NCBI GenBank assembly: GCA_905214315.1
Contig: CAJMLN010000015.1
Span: 1 to 41,544, forward strand
DNA length: 41,544 bases
Reading direction: 5' to 3'
DNA from: an uncultured bacterium
GTDB lineage: Bacteria; Bacillota; Clostridia; Christensenellales; QALW01
Shown here: positions 34,533-41,544 of the stretch, in pieces
How the letters are laid out: each line of letters begins with the position of its first letter
Numbering within the stretch: the first letter of the stretch is position 1
Notes under the pieces: model-generated
The model's input: the letters and a program-made list of their open reading frames with translations, nothing else
The model's database searches: none
What the model was told of the DNA's origin: nothing
Made by a program: the position numbers and the translations under genes

Positions 34533-34561
34533 AATATAACATAATTATATTGTTCTGTAAA
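34533..34561 (-). promoter_or_regulatory. Promoter of gyrB
   Basis: On the minus strand TTTACA (34556-34561), 17 bases, TATATT (34533-34538), in a very AT-rich stretch of alternating TA steps (34504-34550) where other -10 choices exist. Gyrase promoters are often supercoiling-sensitive; AT-rich starts fit that. Confidence 0.6.
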
Positions 34562-34623
34562 GCAGTTTAACCGCGGCGGCAAAATTTCCTGCAAGGCAAA
34601 CTGCAGATATGCAAAAGTTTTTC

Positions 34624-34651
34624 TTGCATTCTTTCCCCCGAATGATATAAA
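34624..34651 (+). promoter_or_regulatory. Promoter of the unknown propeller-like gene
   Basis: TTGCAT (34624-34629), 16 bases, TATAAA (34646-34651), then GGAGG 9 bases ahead of the start at 34687. Confidence 0.55.
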
Positions 34652-34686
34652 ATATCTACAGAATAAAAAGCAGGAGGCACAGCAGA

Positions 34687-35766
34687 ATGAAACTGTTCAT
34701 CTTTACCGGCGCGCAGGGAAACTGCCATATTCAGGGAATTGCCGTGGATCCCAAAAAACAGCTGATCTATTATTCCTTTACCACACGGTTTATCAAAAGC
34801 ACGTTTGACGGAAAAATCCTGGGTACGGTGGAGGGCCTTACCGGCCATTTGGGCTGCATCGATTTTTTCGAAGAGGACGGACGCGTTTACGGCTCCTTAG
34901 AATATAAAAACGATAAAGTCGGAAAAGGAATTTCACAAATTTCGCAAACGGCCGAGCACTGCGAGAACGCATTTTACATTGCGATATTCGATGTGGATAA
35001 AATTGACCGCATCGGAATGGACGCAGAAAAAGACGGCATTATGACGGCGGTGTATGTAAAAGAAGCCACCGATGACCACAACGGGTTCGGAAAAAACAAA
35101 AGCGGAGAAACCGTAAAGCACAAATACGGCTGCAGCGGCATCGACGGCACTGCCTTCGGGCCAATGTTCGGCCGGCCAAAGGATACAAAGCAGTATCTTT
35201 TTGTCGCCTACGGCATCTACAGCGATCTAACACGGGAAGACAATGACCACCAGATCCTTCTGTGCTACGATCCGGAAAAGCTGCGCCCCTACGCAAAGCC
35301 GCTGAACCAAAGTGCCATGCACAAAAGCGGCCCGCAGATACCGGAGGCCAAGCTGTTCCTCTATACCGGCAACACCAATTACGGCGTGCAGAATTTAGAG
35401 TACGACGCCTTTACGCACGCCTATTTTATGGCCGTATATCCCGGCAAAAAGCCGGAATACCCCAACTATTACCTCTTTGCCGCAGATGCTGCGGCGGCGC
35501 CCCGTCAGGGAAAAATCCGAGGAACCAACGAGCAGGGGCTGCTGCTCACCCTTTTAAACAAAGGGATTGCACACGAAGAGAGCAATACCTGCGGCTGGCG
35601 CTTTCCTTTCGGCTCCACTGGACTTTACGCCTTTGGCGACGGCACGTATTACATTTCCGAGCCGCATCTGTCCCAAAATGGACACTGCAGCCTGATTCTT
35701 CCCTACACCTGGCAGGAAAGCGCTCCCTTTGTGCTGGACGCGCCCGCCGGGGAAGAAATCAGATAA
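34687..35766 (+). CDS. Unknown cytoplasmic beta-propeller-like protein
   Basis: A 359-residue protein with no signal peptide or membrane helix. Sequence is strand-rich with repeated aromatic/Gly turns (HIQGIAVDPKKQLIYYSFTT, GHLGCIDFFEEDGRVYGSLEY, GVQNLEYDAFTHAYFMAVY, YAFGDGTYYISEP), like a five- to six-bladed propeller such as SMP-30 or NHL types, but I cannot assign a family. Several conserved-looking Asp/His/Asn positions (HIQGIAVD, GCSGIDGTAFG, NTCGWRFPFGSTGLY) suggest a metal or ligand site. GGAGG is well placed. It stands alone with its own promoter, divergent from gyrB. Confidence 0.7.
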   Translation: MKLFIFTGAQGNCHIQGIAVDPKKQLIYYSFTTRFIKSTFDGKILGTVEGLTGHLGCIDFFEEDGRVYGSLEYKNDKVGKGISQISQTAEHCENAFYIAIFDVDKIDRIGMDAEKDGIMTAVYVKEATDDHNGFGKNKSGETVKHKYGCSGIDGTAFGPMFGRPKDTKQYLFVAYGIYSDLTREDNDHQILLCYDPEKLRPYAKPLNQSAMHKSGPQIPEAKLFLYTGNTNYGVQNLEYDAFTHAYFMAVYPGKKPEYPNYYLFAADAAAAPRQGKIRGTNEQGLLLTLLNKGIAHEESNTCGWRFPFGSTGLYAFGDGTYYISEPHLSQNGHCSLILPYTWQESAPFVLDAPAGEEIR

Positions 35767-35883
35767 ATCCATCTCCGCCGGTGTAAAACGCAAAAAAGCA
35801 CAAGCGCAACCAGCAAAAATTTCTGTTATGACAAGTCTTTTCCATATGATTACGCCAGCTTTCTTTTCGTTGTAAAACAAACA

Positions 35884-35909
35884 GCGGGAACGGCTTCTGC
35901 CGTTCCCGC
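35884..35909 (-). terminator. Terminator of the Cys-rich microprotein gene
   Basis: GCGGGAACGGC (35884-35894) pairs perfectly with GCCGTTCCCGC (35899-35909), loop of 4. The minus strand continues TGTTTGTTTTAC, the plus strand has no T-run, so it serves the minus strand. Confidence 0.7.
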
Positions 35910-35941
35910 AAAAATCATATTTTCAAAGCTGTGCCCGTCAG

Positions 35942-36109
35942 TTACCGGCATCCACAGCGAAAAACAATACTGGAGCCTGTGCAGCAGCTCTGATTTCTGT
36001 TCAAAGCCTCGCTCCTTTGGCCGGGAATCAACCGCACACAGCTGCTTTCATTTTGTATCGCCCTTTGTACCGTGCAGGCAATACATCTTTTACACTGTTG
36101 ACAAGTCAT
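35942..36109 (-). CDS. Cys-rich microprotein, 55 residues
   Basis: A short frame below usual length cut-offs, with nine Cys in 55 residues: MTCQQCKRCIACTVQRAI at the start (C3, C6, C9, C12), C24, then C42-C43, C52 and C54 near the end. The ATG at 36109 has GGGGAG at 7-base spacing (36116-36121 area), and a strong minus-strand terminator lies 33 bases past the stop, so it is a complete unit. It has no signal peptide or membrane helix. The C-x2-C-x2-C-x2-C spacing suits a metal or Fe-S site; alternatives are a metallothionein-like protein or a modified-peptide precursor. It does not match the SCIFF pattern. No promoter is clear. Confidence 0.6.
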   Translation of the reverse strand: MTCQQCKRCIACTVQRAIQNESSCVRLIPGQRSEALNRNQSCCTGSSIVFRCGCR

Positions 36110-36217
36110 TTTATCACTCCCCCCGAATACTATTTTATGCTTTTTCTTTTTACTTTGCTTGCATTTTCATAAAAAATAGCTTAATATATGAGTAGCTTTC
36201 TTTTCAGGGGAGGATTT

Positions 36218-37165
36218 ATGGAGATTTTTATTTCCGTCTGCGGCGGTCTGATCGCTCTTGCCGCAGTCGTTTTTTTGAGCTATACCGTTATAAGGGAGCT
36301 GTTTTTTTCCCGCAGAAAAGACGCCGCCCAAAAGCAAAAATTCAGTCTTCTTCTAACAGCCGCCGGTATTTTTTGTGCTCTTGTGCTGGTCTTTTTAACT
36401 GCCGCGGTTTTAACCTCGTCCCGCAGGGCAGCAAAGCTGTTTTCCCCCGGCGCTTTTACCGGCAGCCTGCTGTCCCCGCTGGCAGTTCTGCCTCAGCCTC
36501 TGCAGCTTCCGCTCTCGCTTGTCAGCTTTCTGGCCATGGCGCAGGCATTTTCTCTTTATCAAAAGGATAAGCCGTCTGCAGTGGTATCCGTTTTGCTTTC
36601 TCCCTTTATTTTTGCCGCCGTACAGGATTGGACGCTTTCCCTCGGTGCAACAGCCGTGCTGCTGGCCGTCGTCCTTGCGGACAGGGAGCAATACGCGTTT
36701 TCCGCGCTCTTGACCGCCGCGGGCTGTATCAGCGCACCCTCGGCTGCAGCAGCAGTTCTTCTGCTGCTGCCCTATAAAAAAGCTTTAAAATGTTGTGTGC
36801 CCGCCATAGCAGGTGTTACCGTCTGCAATCTGTTTTTCAGCAGCCTTGCCTTTTCTCTGCCGTATACAAAAATCAGCGCGTGGCTCTTTTCGAGAAATAT
36901 CAACGGATTTTTTGCCGTATTCTTTTTCCTGCTGTTTATTTTCCTCTGCCCTTTGCTTTTATATACCGCTAAGAGCCGGTTAAGCCTGCCGGAAAACGTT
37001 TATATAGGGGTAATGGCAAGCATATGCCTGTGCACCTCCCCATTCGGTCCTGAGTGCCTCATTTTCCTTTTTCCGTTGTTTGCTCCTTCTTACGGCGAAA
37101 CCAAAACAGTCCTCTCGGCAGCCTTATGCGGTCTGTTCACCGCCTGCTGCGGATTGTTTCTTTAG
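36218..37165 (+). CDS. Polytopic membrane protein of unknown function
   Basis: A 315-residue protein with about eight to nine hydrophobic helices and few charged residues. No family is recognised, but it lies one gene ahead of a GT-C-type mannosyltransferase and ends 9 bases before it, with the stop inside the next ribosome site. It may be a second GT-C-like half or a partner that binds the lipid-linked sugar (inference). Start at 36218 (MEIFISVCGG) is chosen because GGGGAGG is 4 to 10 bases ahead; the frame to 36188 is not supported. Cysteines are frequent in its helices. Confidence 0.7.
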   Translation: MEIFISVCGGLIALAAVVFLSYTVIRELFFSRRKDAAQKQKFSLLLTAAGIFCALVLVFLTAAVLTSSRRAAKLFSPGAFTGSLLSPLAVLPQPLQLPLSLVSFLAMAQAFSLYQKDKPSAVVSVLLSPFIFAAVQDWTLSLGATAVLLAVVLADREQYAFSALLTAAGCISAPSAAAAVLLLLPYKKALKCCVPAIAGVTVCNLFFSSLAFSLPYTKISAWLFSRNINGFFAVFFFLLFIFLCPLLLYTAKSRLSLPENVYIGVMASICLCTSPFGPECLIFLFPLFAPSYGETKTVLSAALCGLFTACCGLFL

Positions 37166-37174
37166 GAGGCATAT

Positions 37175-38359
37175 ATGATTTTACTTTTTCTTCTTCTCTG
37201 CGGAGCCGCCTGGCGGCTTTCCCGAAAGAAAATGGCTGCGGGCCAAATAAACGACACGGTCCGCGTAGCACTGTACATGACCGCCTCCCGCATTCTGCTG
37301 CTTGCATTGGCCTTTACCGTACTGTATTTTAAATATCCCGGCCAGGATTTGATCGCGCTGTTAAGCCAGAACGGCGATGTACCGCATTTTCTGCATCTGG
37401 CGGAGTACGGATACTCCGTGGGAGACGAACACGAAAATTTGATGGTATTTTATCCGTTCTTCCCCTTGTGCATACGGCTTGTGAATCTGCTGGTACACAA
37501 TTACTACCTCTCCGGACTGCTGATTTCCAATATCAGCTCCGTTGTTGCGGCCTGCTGTCTGTACCGGCTTTTCTCCCTGGAAGTGCAAAACAGCACCGCC
37601 AAGCGCGCTGTTCTCTTTTTATTCGCCTATCCCTTTGCGTTCTTCACGCTGTTTGCCTATACGGAGGGACTGTTTTTAATGCTGTGCGCCCTGTGTGCCC
37701 TGTACGCACGCAGAAAGAAATGGATCCTCTGCGGCCTGTGCGGGATGCTCTGTGCGCTTACACGCAACCAGGGCGTTATTATGTTCGGCTTTGCCGCATA
37801 TGAGTATTTCCTTACGGTAAAAGAAAATATCAGCATGGGCAAAACTTTCAGGCAGGCGCAGCAGCCCCGCGCCGCCGCGCTGCTGCTGATTCCCTTCGGA
37901 TTGTTCCTGTATCTTTTGCTCAACCGCATCTATTTTGGTTCCTGGTTCCAGTTCCTTGAATTTCAGGCTGCGCCCCCCTGGTACAACGGCGCCGATTTCT
38001 TTGTAAAGAACCTTGCGCAGCACACAGACATGGCGCAGCAGTATTATCCGCAGCTGGCGTTGATTATCTATATTCCTCAGCTAATCCTGTTCTTTACCTC
38101 CTTTGCGCTGATCCTCTACGGCTGCCGCAGGGGAATCCGAACCTCGTATCTGCTGCACGCGGCAGCCTATACGCTGATTTCCTATACCTCTTCCTGGTTA
38201 ATCAGCGGTCCGCGGTATATGTTAGGCTGCATTTTTATGTTTCTTCCCCTGGCAAAGCTGGCGGAAAACAAAACGGCCCGTGCCATTCTTTACGCGCTTA
38301 CTTTTCCCTTTTTCTTCGTCTTTTTCATTCTGTATCTGCACGGCTATGCCATCATGTAA
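37175..38359 (+). CDS. PIG-V-like membrane mannosyltransferase
   Basis: A 394-residue integral membrane protein, ~10 helices, of the PIG-V/GPI mannosyltransferase-like group (GT76, GT-C fold). The signature lies near residues 64-100: NGDVPHFLHLAEYGYSVGDE and ENLMVFYPFFPLCIRLVN, i.e. the D-x-HFLxxAExGY and FFPLYP-like motifs with a lumenal/extracellular acid. Bacterial members move mannose or another sugar from a polyprenyl donor to a lipid or protein. No acceptor can be named here. The AGGAGG site overlaps the preceding stop, so the pair is translated together. A terminator follows. Confidence 0.75.
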   Translation: MILLFLLLCGAAWRLSRKKMAAGQINDTVRVALYMTASRILLLALAFTVLYFKYPGQDLIALLSQNGDVPHFLHLAEYGYSVGDEHENLMVFYPFFPLCIRLVNLLVHNYYLSGLLISNISSVVAACCLYRLFSLEVQNSTAKRAVLFLFAYPFAFFTLFAYTEGLFLMLCALCALYARRKKWILCGLCGMLCALTRNQGVIMFGFAAYEYFLTVKENISMGKTFRQAQQPRAAALLLIPFGLFLYLLLNRIYFGSWFQFLEFQAAPPWYNGADFFVKNLAQHTDMAQQYYPQLALIIYIPQLILFFTSFALILYGCRRGIRTSYLLHAAAYTLISYTSSWLISGPRYMLGCIFMFLPLAKLAENKTARAILYALTFPFFFVFFILYLHGYAIM

Positions 38360-38368
38360 ATACAGAGG

Positions 38369-38402
38369 CGGCCTGCGAAAAAATCCGCAGGCCGATTTTT
38401 TT
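38369..38402 (+). terminator. Terminator of the mannosyltransferase unit
   Basis: CGGCCTGCG (38369-38377) pairs with CGCAGGCCG (38386-38394), followed by a T-run (38396-38402). A-run inside the loop. Confidence 0.85.
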
Positions 38403-38430
38403 AAGTCTTCAGTTCTTCCCAATTATCCGT

Positions 38431-38898
38431 TTATTCTTCTTCCCTGCGGCGCTTGCCGGTGATATTCTCCACGGTAATTTTATAAACATACATTTTATCC
38501 AATACTTTCTTATTATATGCCATATCCTGAAATCCGCAATGTGCAAGGAGCAGCTCTATTCCTTTTTCAGCCTCTTGCCCCGTCACAATTTCCGCTTTAC
38601 CGTAGCCGATTACGCTCTCGTATACGCAGGTAGCGCTTTTGCCGGCCTTAACAAAGGAATGGCATATATCTGCTTCGATGCACACATCTGCATTTTTAGC
38701 CAAAAGCGTATGTTTTTTGCCCTCTTTTGCGCCATGAAAATAAAATACAAGCGCTCCCGCTTCCGCCGAAAACCCGAAAGATACCGGTACGATATACGGA
38801 TACGGTGCATCCTGGATCCCTATCCGAAGCGTATCGCACCGGCCGATTACCTCTAAAATTTCCTCAAAATTCTTGATTTCTCTTTCTTTTTTCCGCAT
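38431..38898 (-). CDS. NimA-like FMN-binding protein (pyridoxamine-oxidase fold)
   Basis: A 155-residue split-barrel flavoprotein: MRKKEREIKNFEEILEVI, then CDTLRIGI, YPYIVPVSFGF, LVFYFHGAKEGKKHTLLAKN, CIEADICHSF and YESVIGYGKAEIV. The HGAKEGKK segment is a typical FMN phosphate loop of NimA/PPOx-like proteins. Some members of the group reduce nitroimidazoles; sequence alone does not show activity. AAGGAG lies 7 bases ahead of the ATG. The 38899-39082 gap upstream contains its promoter region, not clearly resolved, and nothing else visible. Confidence 0.85.
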   Translation of the reverse strand: MRKKEREIKNFEEILEVIGRCDTLRIGIQDAPYPYIVPVSFGFSAEAGALVFYFHGAKEGKKHTLLAKNADVCIEADICHSFVKAGKSATCVYESVIGYGKAEIVTGQEAEKGIELLLAHCGFQDMAYNKKVLDKMYVYKITVENITGKRRREEE

Positions 38899-39082
38899 AG
38901 TTTCTCCTTAAAACCTTAAAAATATTAAGTGCATTTCGATTTTCTTATGAAAATTTCATTGATGAAAGATACGCAATATCATTTTTAAACAAATCTCCAA
39001 AGATATACAAAAAAGCAAATACGCAAAGTTTCTCGGCAACATTTAAGCTGTAATCCATCATCAAGCAAAGACCTATTTGCCG

Positions 39083-40936
39083 TTATTCTTGCCTGCTGTC
39101 GCGGGTATACAGCGCACGCATCGCGTTCAGTACAGAAAGGATCAGCACGCCCACATCGGCAAAAATCGCCGCCCCCATACCTGTCAGATTCAGCGCGCTT
39201 AAAACAAGCACCGCAATTTTTACCGCAAGTGCAAAAATGATATTCTGCAGCACAATATTTCTTGTGCGGCGCGCCGTGCGGATCGCCGCCGCAATTTTTG
39301 ACGGCTTATCGTCCATCAGTACGATATCCGCGGCTTCAATGGCCGCATCCGATCCCAGTGCGCCCATCGCAATGCCCACGTCCGCCCGGGCAATAACCGG
39401 CGCGTCATTGATGCCGTCGCCGACAAACGCCGTTTTTTGCCCGGAAGCAAGAATTTCCTCCACCGCCTTCACCTTATCCTGCGGCAGCAGCTGCGCCCGT
39501 ACTTCCTGAATTCCCAGCTTTGCGGCCATCGCCTCCGCCGCAGCGGAGGCATCTCCCGTAAGCATGACGATTCGCTTTACGCCGCACGCCTGAATATCCC
39601 GCACGGCCTGTACCGCGTCCGCTTTTAATTCATCGGCTATCTCAATCCTGCCGGCATAAATGCCGTCAACGGCGACAAAAACATGCGTCTGCCCCGGCGT
39701 ACCCTGCGGCACCGCAATCAAAAACTGCTCCATCAGCCTGCGGTTGCCCGCCAGAACCTGCCGGCCGTCGATCACGGCCTCCACGCCGTGCCCGGCATGC
39801 TCCTTTACCTCTCCGATGCGCGCAGAATCGGCCGTTCTTCCGTAGGCCGCCTTCAGCGAGAGTGCAATCGGATGATCCGAATAATTCTCCGCCAGCGCTG
39901 CCAGCTCCAGGACATCCCAAGCCCCCTCCGGCAGCACTTCCCGCACCTTAAATTCCCCCCTGGTAAGCGTACCCGTTTTATCAAATACAACCGTCTCGGT
40001 TTTGGCCAGCTCCTCCAGATAATTGGAGCCCTTGACCAAAATTCCCTGTCGGGAAGCGCCTCCGATCCCTCCGAAGAAAGAAAGAGGCACAGAGAGCACC
40101 AGGGCACAGGGGCAGGATACCACCAGCATGATCAAACCGCGATTGATCCAGGAGGCCCACTGTCCGTTAAACAGCGGCGGAACGATTGCCACAAGCAGCG
40201 CCGCCAGCACAACCGCCGGCGTATAGATTTTCGAAAACCGGGTAATAAAATTCTCACTTTTCGATTTTGCGGCGGAAGAGTTTTCTACCAGATCCAATAT
40301 TTTAGATACAGTGCTTTCGCCGAATGCTTTTTCCACCCTGATATGGAGCAAACCACTGGTATTTACACAGCCGCTGGCTACCGTGTCCCCTTCGTGAACA
40401 TCGCGCGGAACAGCCTCGCCGGTAAGGGCCAGGGTGTTTAAAGCGCTGGTTCCGCTTAAAATAACGCCGTCCAGCGGAATTTTTTCTCCCGGCTTTACCG
40501 TAATAATATCTCCGACGTGTACTTCTTCAGGCGATACGATTTTCATCTGCCCGTCAATTTCAAGATTGGCATGATCAGGCTTAATATCCATCAGCATTGA
40601 AATCGACCGGCGGCTTTTGCCTACGGCAATGCTTTCAAACAGCTCTCCCACCTGATAAAAGAGCATGACAAAGGTCGCCTCGGGATATTCCCCTAAAATG
40701 AGGGCTCCTATAGTGGCAATCGCCATAAGGAAATTTTCATCAAACACCTGACCGCGGAAAATATTTTTCGCAGCCCTGAAAAGCACGCCCGCCCCTACGG
40801 TAAAATAGGGAACCAAATAGACCAAAAGCTTGACATACCACGCAAAGGCAAATATTCTGTCGGCAAAATAGGCCGCGCACAGCAGCAATGCGCATGCAAG
40901 AATACGATACAGCTGCTCTTTCTGCCGCCGGGTCAT
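39083..40936 (-). CDS. cadA: P1B-type heavy-metal ATPase (Zn/Cd type)
   Basis: A 617-residue metal-exporting ATPase. Membrane metal site SCPCAL, phosphorylation site DKTGTLT, MLTGDAS and GDGINDAPVIARADVGIAMG are all present; TGEAVP marks the actuator. The CPC motif and the neighbouring SmtB/CadC-like regulator suggest Zn2+/Cd2+/Pb2+ export. Unusual point: no N-terminal HMA domain in the same chain. The preceding gene is a free HMA protein whose TGA overlaps this ATG as ATGA, so the protein starts at 40936 (MTRRQKEQ); a TTG at 40951 is less likely. Confidence 0.92.
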   Translation of the reverse strand: MTRRQKEQLYRILACALLLCAAYFADRIFAFAWYVKLLVYLVPYFTVGAGVLFRAAKNIFRGQVFDENFLMAIATIGALILGEYPEATFVMLFYQVGELFESIAVGKSRRSISMLMDIKPDHANLEIDGQMKIVSPEEVHVGDIITVKPGEKIPLDGVILSGTSALNTLALTGEAVPRDVHEGDTVASGCVNTSGLLHIRVEKAFGESTVSKILDLVENSSAAKSKSENFITRFSKIYTPAVVLAALLVAIVPPLFNGQWASWINRGLIMLVVSCPCALVLSVPLSFFGGIGGASRQGILVKGSNYLEELAKTETVVFDKTGTLTRGEFKVREVLPEGAWDVLELAALAENYSDHPIALSLKAAYGRTADSARIGEVKEHAGHGVEAVIDGRQVLAGNRRLMEQFLIAVPQGTPGQTHVFVAVDGIYAGRIEIADELKADAVQAVRDIQACGVKRIVMLTGDASAAAEAMAAKLGIQEVRAQLLPQDKVKAVEEILASGQKTAFVGDGINDAPVIARADVGIAMGALGSDAAIEAADIVLMDDKPSKIAAAIRTARRTRNIVLQNIIFALAVKIAVLVLSALNLTGMGAAIFADVGVLILSVLNAMRALYTRDSRQE

Positions 40937-41151
40937 TTCAAAATCCTGCAATCAGGCTCTATTTTCCGGCAAACTCTGACGGCCTCCTCCAGCACCCTTT
41001 CAAACTGATCCTCCGCGGCCTCCAGCACCAGCTTCTGCTGCATAAAACTTACCGATGCATCTTCTACGCCGTCAATCTGTTTAATGGCGTTTTCCATTTT
41101 GGCCGCGCAATTCGCACAATCCAAGTCTTCCAATTTAAATATTTTTCTCAT
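40933..41151 (-). CDS. Heavy-metal-associated (HMA) metallochaperone-like protein
   Basis: A 72-residue ferredoxin-like HMA protein with the metal motif DCANCAAKMENAI (CxxC at residues 13-16) and ASVSFMQQKLVLE. It usually forms the first domain of a CadA/ZntA-type ATPase, but here it is a separate gene overlapped by the ATPase start (ATGA). A role in handing metal to the ATPase is likely. The GGGGGAG site overlaps the end of the regulator gene. Confidence 0.9.
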   Translation of the reverse strand: MRKIFKLEDLDCANCAAKMENAIKQIDGVEDASVSFMQQKLVLEAAEDQFERVLEEAVRVCRKIEPDCRILK

Positions 41152-41154
41152 TTT

Positions 41155-41502
41155 TCACTCCCCCACATGTTCAGCACCCTGATCAATAATCGTTCTCACA
41201 TGATCGTCCGCCAGTGAGTAAAACACTGTTTTGCCATCGCGCCTGAATTTCACAAGTCCTGCCTGTTTTAAGACCCTCAGCTGATGCGATATGGCCGAAA
41301 TATTCATACTAAGCACCTGCGCGATATCGCATACACACATTTCCGCTTCAAATAGAACATACAAAATTTTTATTCTGGTAGAATCTCCAAAAATTTTGTA
41401 CAGCTCCGCCAAATCAAAGAGAAAGTCTTCCTGCGGCATACTGTCATGAACCTTTTTTACCAGTTCCTCATTGGCATGCATATATTCACAAACCTCAGAC
41501 AC
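41155..41502 (-). CDS. ArsR/SmtB-family metal-sensing repressor (CadC-like)
   Basis: A 115-residue winged-helix repressor. DNA-binding part: NISAISHQLRVLKQAGLVKFRRDGKTVFYSL. Metal sites: EMCVCDIAQVL matches the alpha-3 CVC thiolate site, and the C-terminus DDHVRTIIDQGAEHVGE gives D-x-H-x10-H-x2-E, exactly the alpha-5 zinc site of SmtB/CadC-type sensors. So the protein may bind Cd/Pb through Cys and Zn through alpha-5. GTG at 41502 is chosen; AAGGAG is 9 bases ahead. It is the first gene of the HMA-ATPase operon. Confidence 0.92.
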   Translation of the reverse strand: MSEVCEYMHANEELVKKVHDSMPQEDFLFDLAELYKIFGDSTRIKILYVLFEAEMCVCDIAQVLSMNISAISHQLRVLKQAGLVKFRRDGKTVFYSLADDHVRTIIDQGAEHVGE

Positions 41503-41521
41503 CTCTTTGCACTCCTTTCAT

Positions 41522-41537
41522 TTGAACGTTTATTCAA
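41522..41537. promoter_or_regulatory. Candidate operator of the metal-sensing repressor
   Basis: TTGAACGTTTATTCAA, an inverted repeat of TTGAA/TTCAA around 6 bases, like SmtB/CadC operators (TGAA-N-TTCA type). It lies 4 bases upstream of the AAGGAG site and at the window edge, so the promoter is not fully visible. Confidence 0.6.
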
Positions 41538-41544
41538 TTGTTAT

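Noticed and set aside
34504..34560. AT-rich block near gyrB as a replication origin
   Set aside because: No DnaA boxes are seen and no dnaA, dnaN or recF is near. A promoter explains the AT content.
35942..36109. Cys-rich microprotein as a SCIFF (six-Cys-in-45) peptide
   Set aside because: It has nine Cys with a different spacing and no adjacent radical SAM maturase. It is reported as a Cys-rich protein without a family.

Overview
The window looks like chromosomal DNA of a low-to-mid GC Bacillota, most likely an anaerobic, gut-type Clostridia. The evidence is AGGAGG-type ribosome binding sites in front of nearly every gene, sigma-A promoters, ECF vitamin transporters under a tetrahydrofolate riboswitch and an FMN riboswitch, a DivIVA-like protein, an adjacent gyrB-gyrA pair, an LytM/M23 lipoprotein with a DUF5050-like part, and many Thr/Pro-rich surface proteins. 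I see no insertion sequence, integrase, tRNA, rRNA or CRISPR array. The species cannot be named from this alone.

Layout. 1-3160: the end of a flavin reductase-like gene, a small lipoprotein and a six-hairpin glycosidase with a Cys4 insertion. 3164-8636 (minus): an operon ispE-lgt-pncB-divIVA-like-membrane propeller, with overlapping or nearly touching genes. 8798-10246 (plus): an SDR oxidoreductase and a YugP-like membrane zinc peptidase. 10299-13626 (minus): a small unknown protein, then three paralogous secreted proteins. Two of these have perfect-consensus promoters and C-terminal membrane anchors; the third is a lipoprotein placed just behind a terminator. 13698-17019 (minus): AraC regulator, FAD oxidoreductase and AlaX-like tRNA editing protein, divergent from a 1050-residue GH2 beta-galactosidase (17143-20295). 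20461-25300 (plus): a small membrane protein, an ABC exporter behind a leader hairpin, and an M23/DUF5050-like lipoprotein. 25450-28438: folT (minus) with its THF riboswitch, divergent from ychF, then an FMN riboswitch and ribU. 28552-34413 (minus): a GH25 lysozyme, a small membrane protein, gyrA and gyrB. 34687-38359: an unknown propeller-like protein, an unlisted 55-residue Cys-rich microprotein on the minus strand, and a two-gene membrane unit with a PIG-V-like mannosyltransferase. 38431-41502 (minus): a NimA-like flavoprotein and a heavy-metal efflux operon (SmtB/CadC-type regulator, separate HMA metallochaperone, P1B ATPase).

How it works together. Most of the window is housekeeping: isoprenoid, lipoprotein, NAD, DNA topology and vitamin uptake. 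Several cell-envelope modules are set among it. Both S components lack a neighbouring energizing module, so they must share one encoded elsewhere. The most interesting points are the folT leader, which has a 58-nt extra arm in the aptamer and a readable anti-SD/anti-anti-SD switch; the Cys-rich microprotein with its own RBS and terminator; the three-paralog surface cluster; the M23 domain that lost one catalytic His; and the glycosidase with a zinc-ribbon-like insertion.
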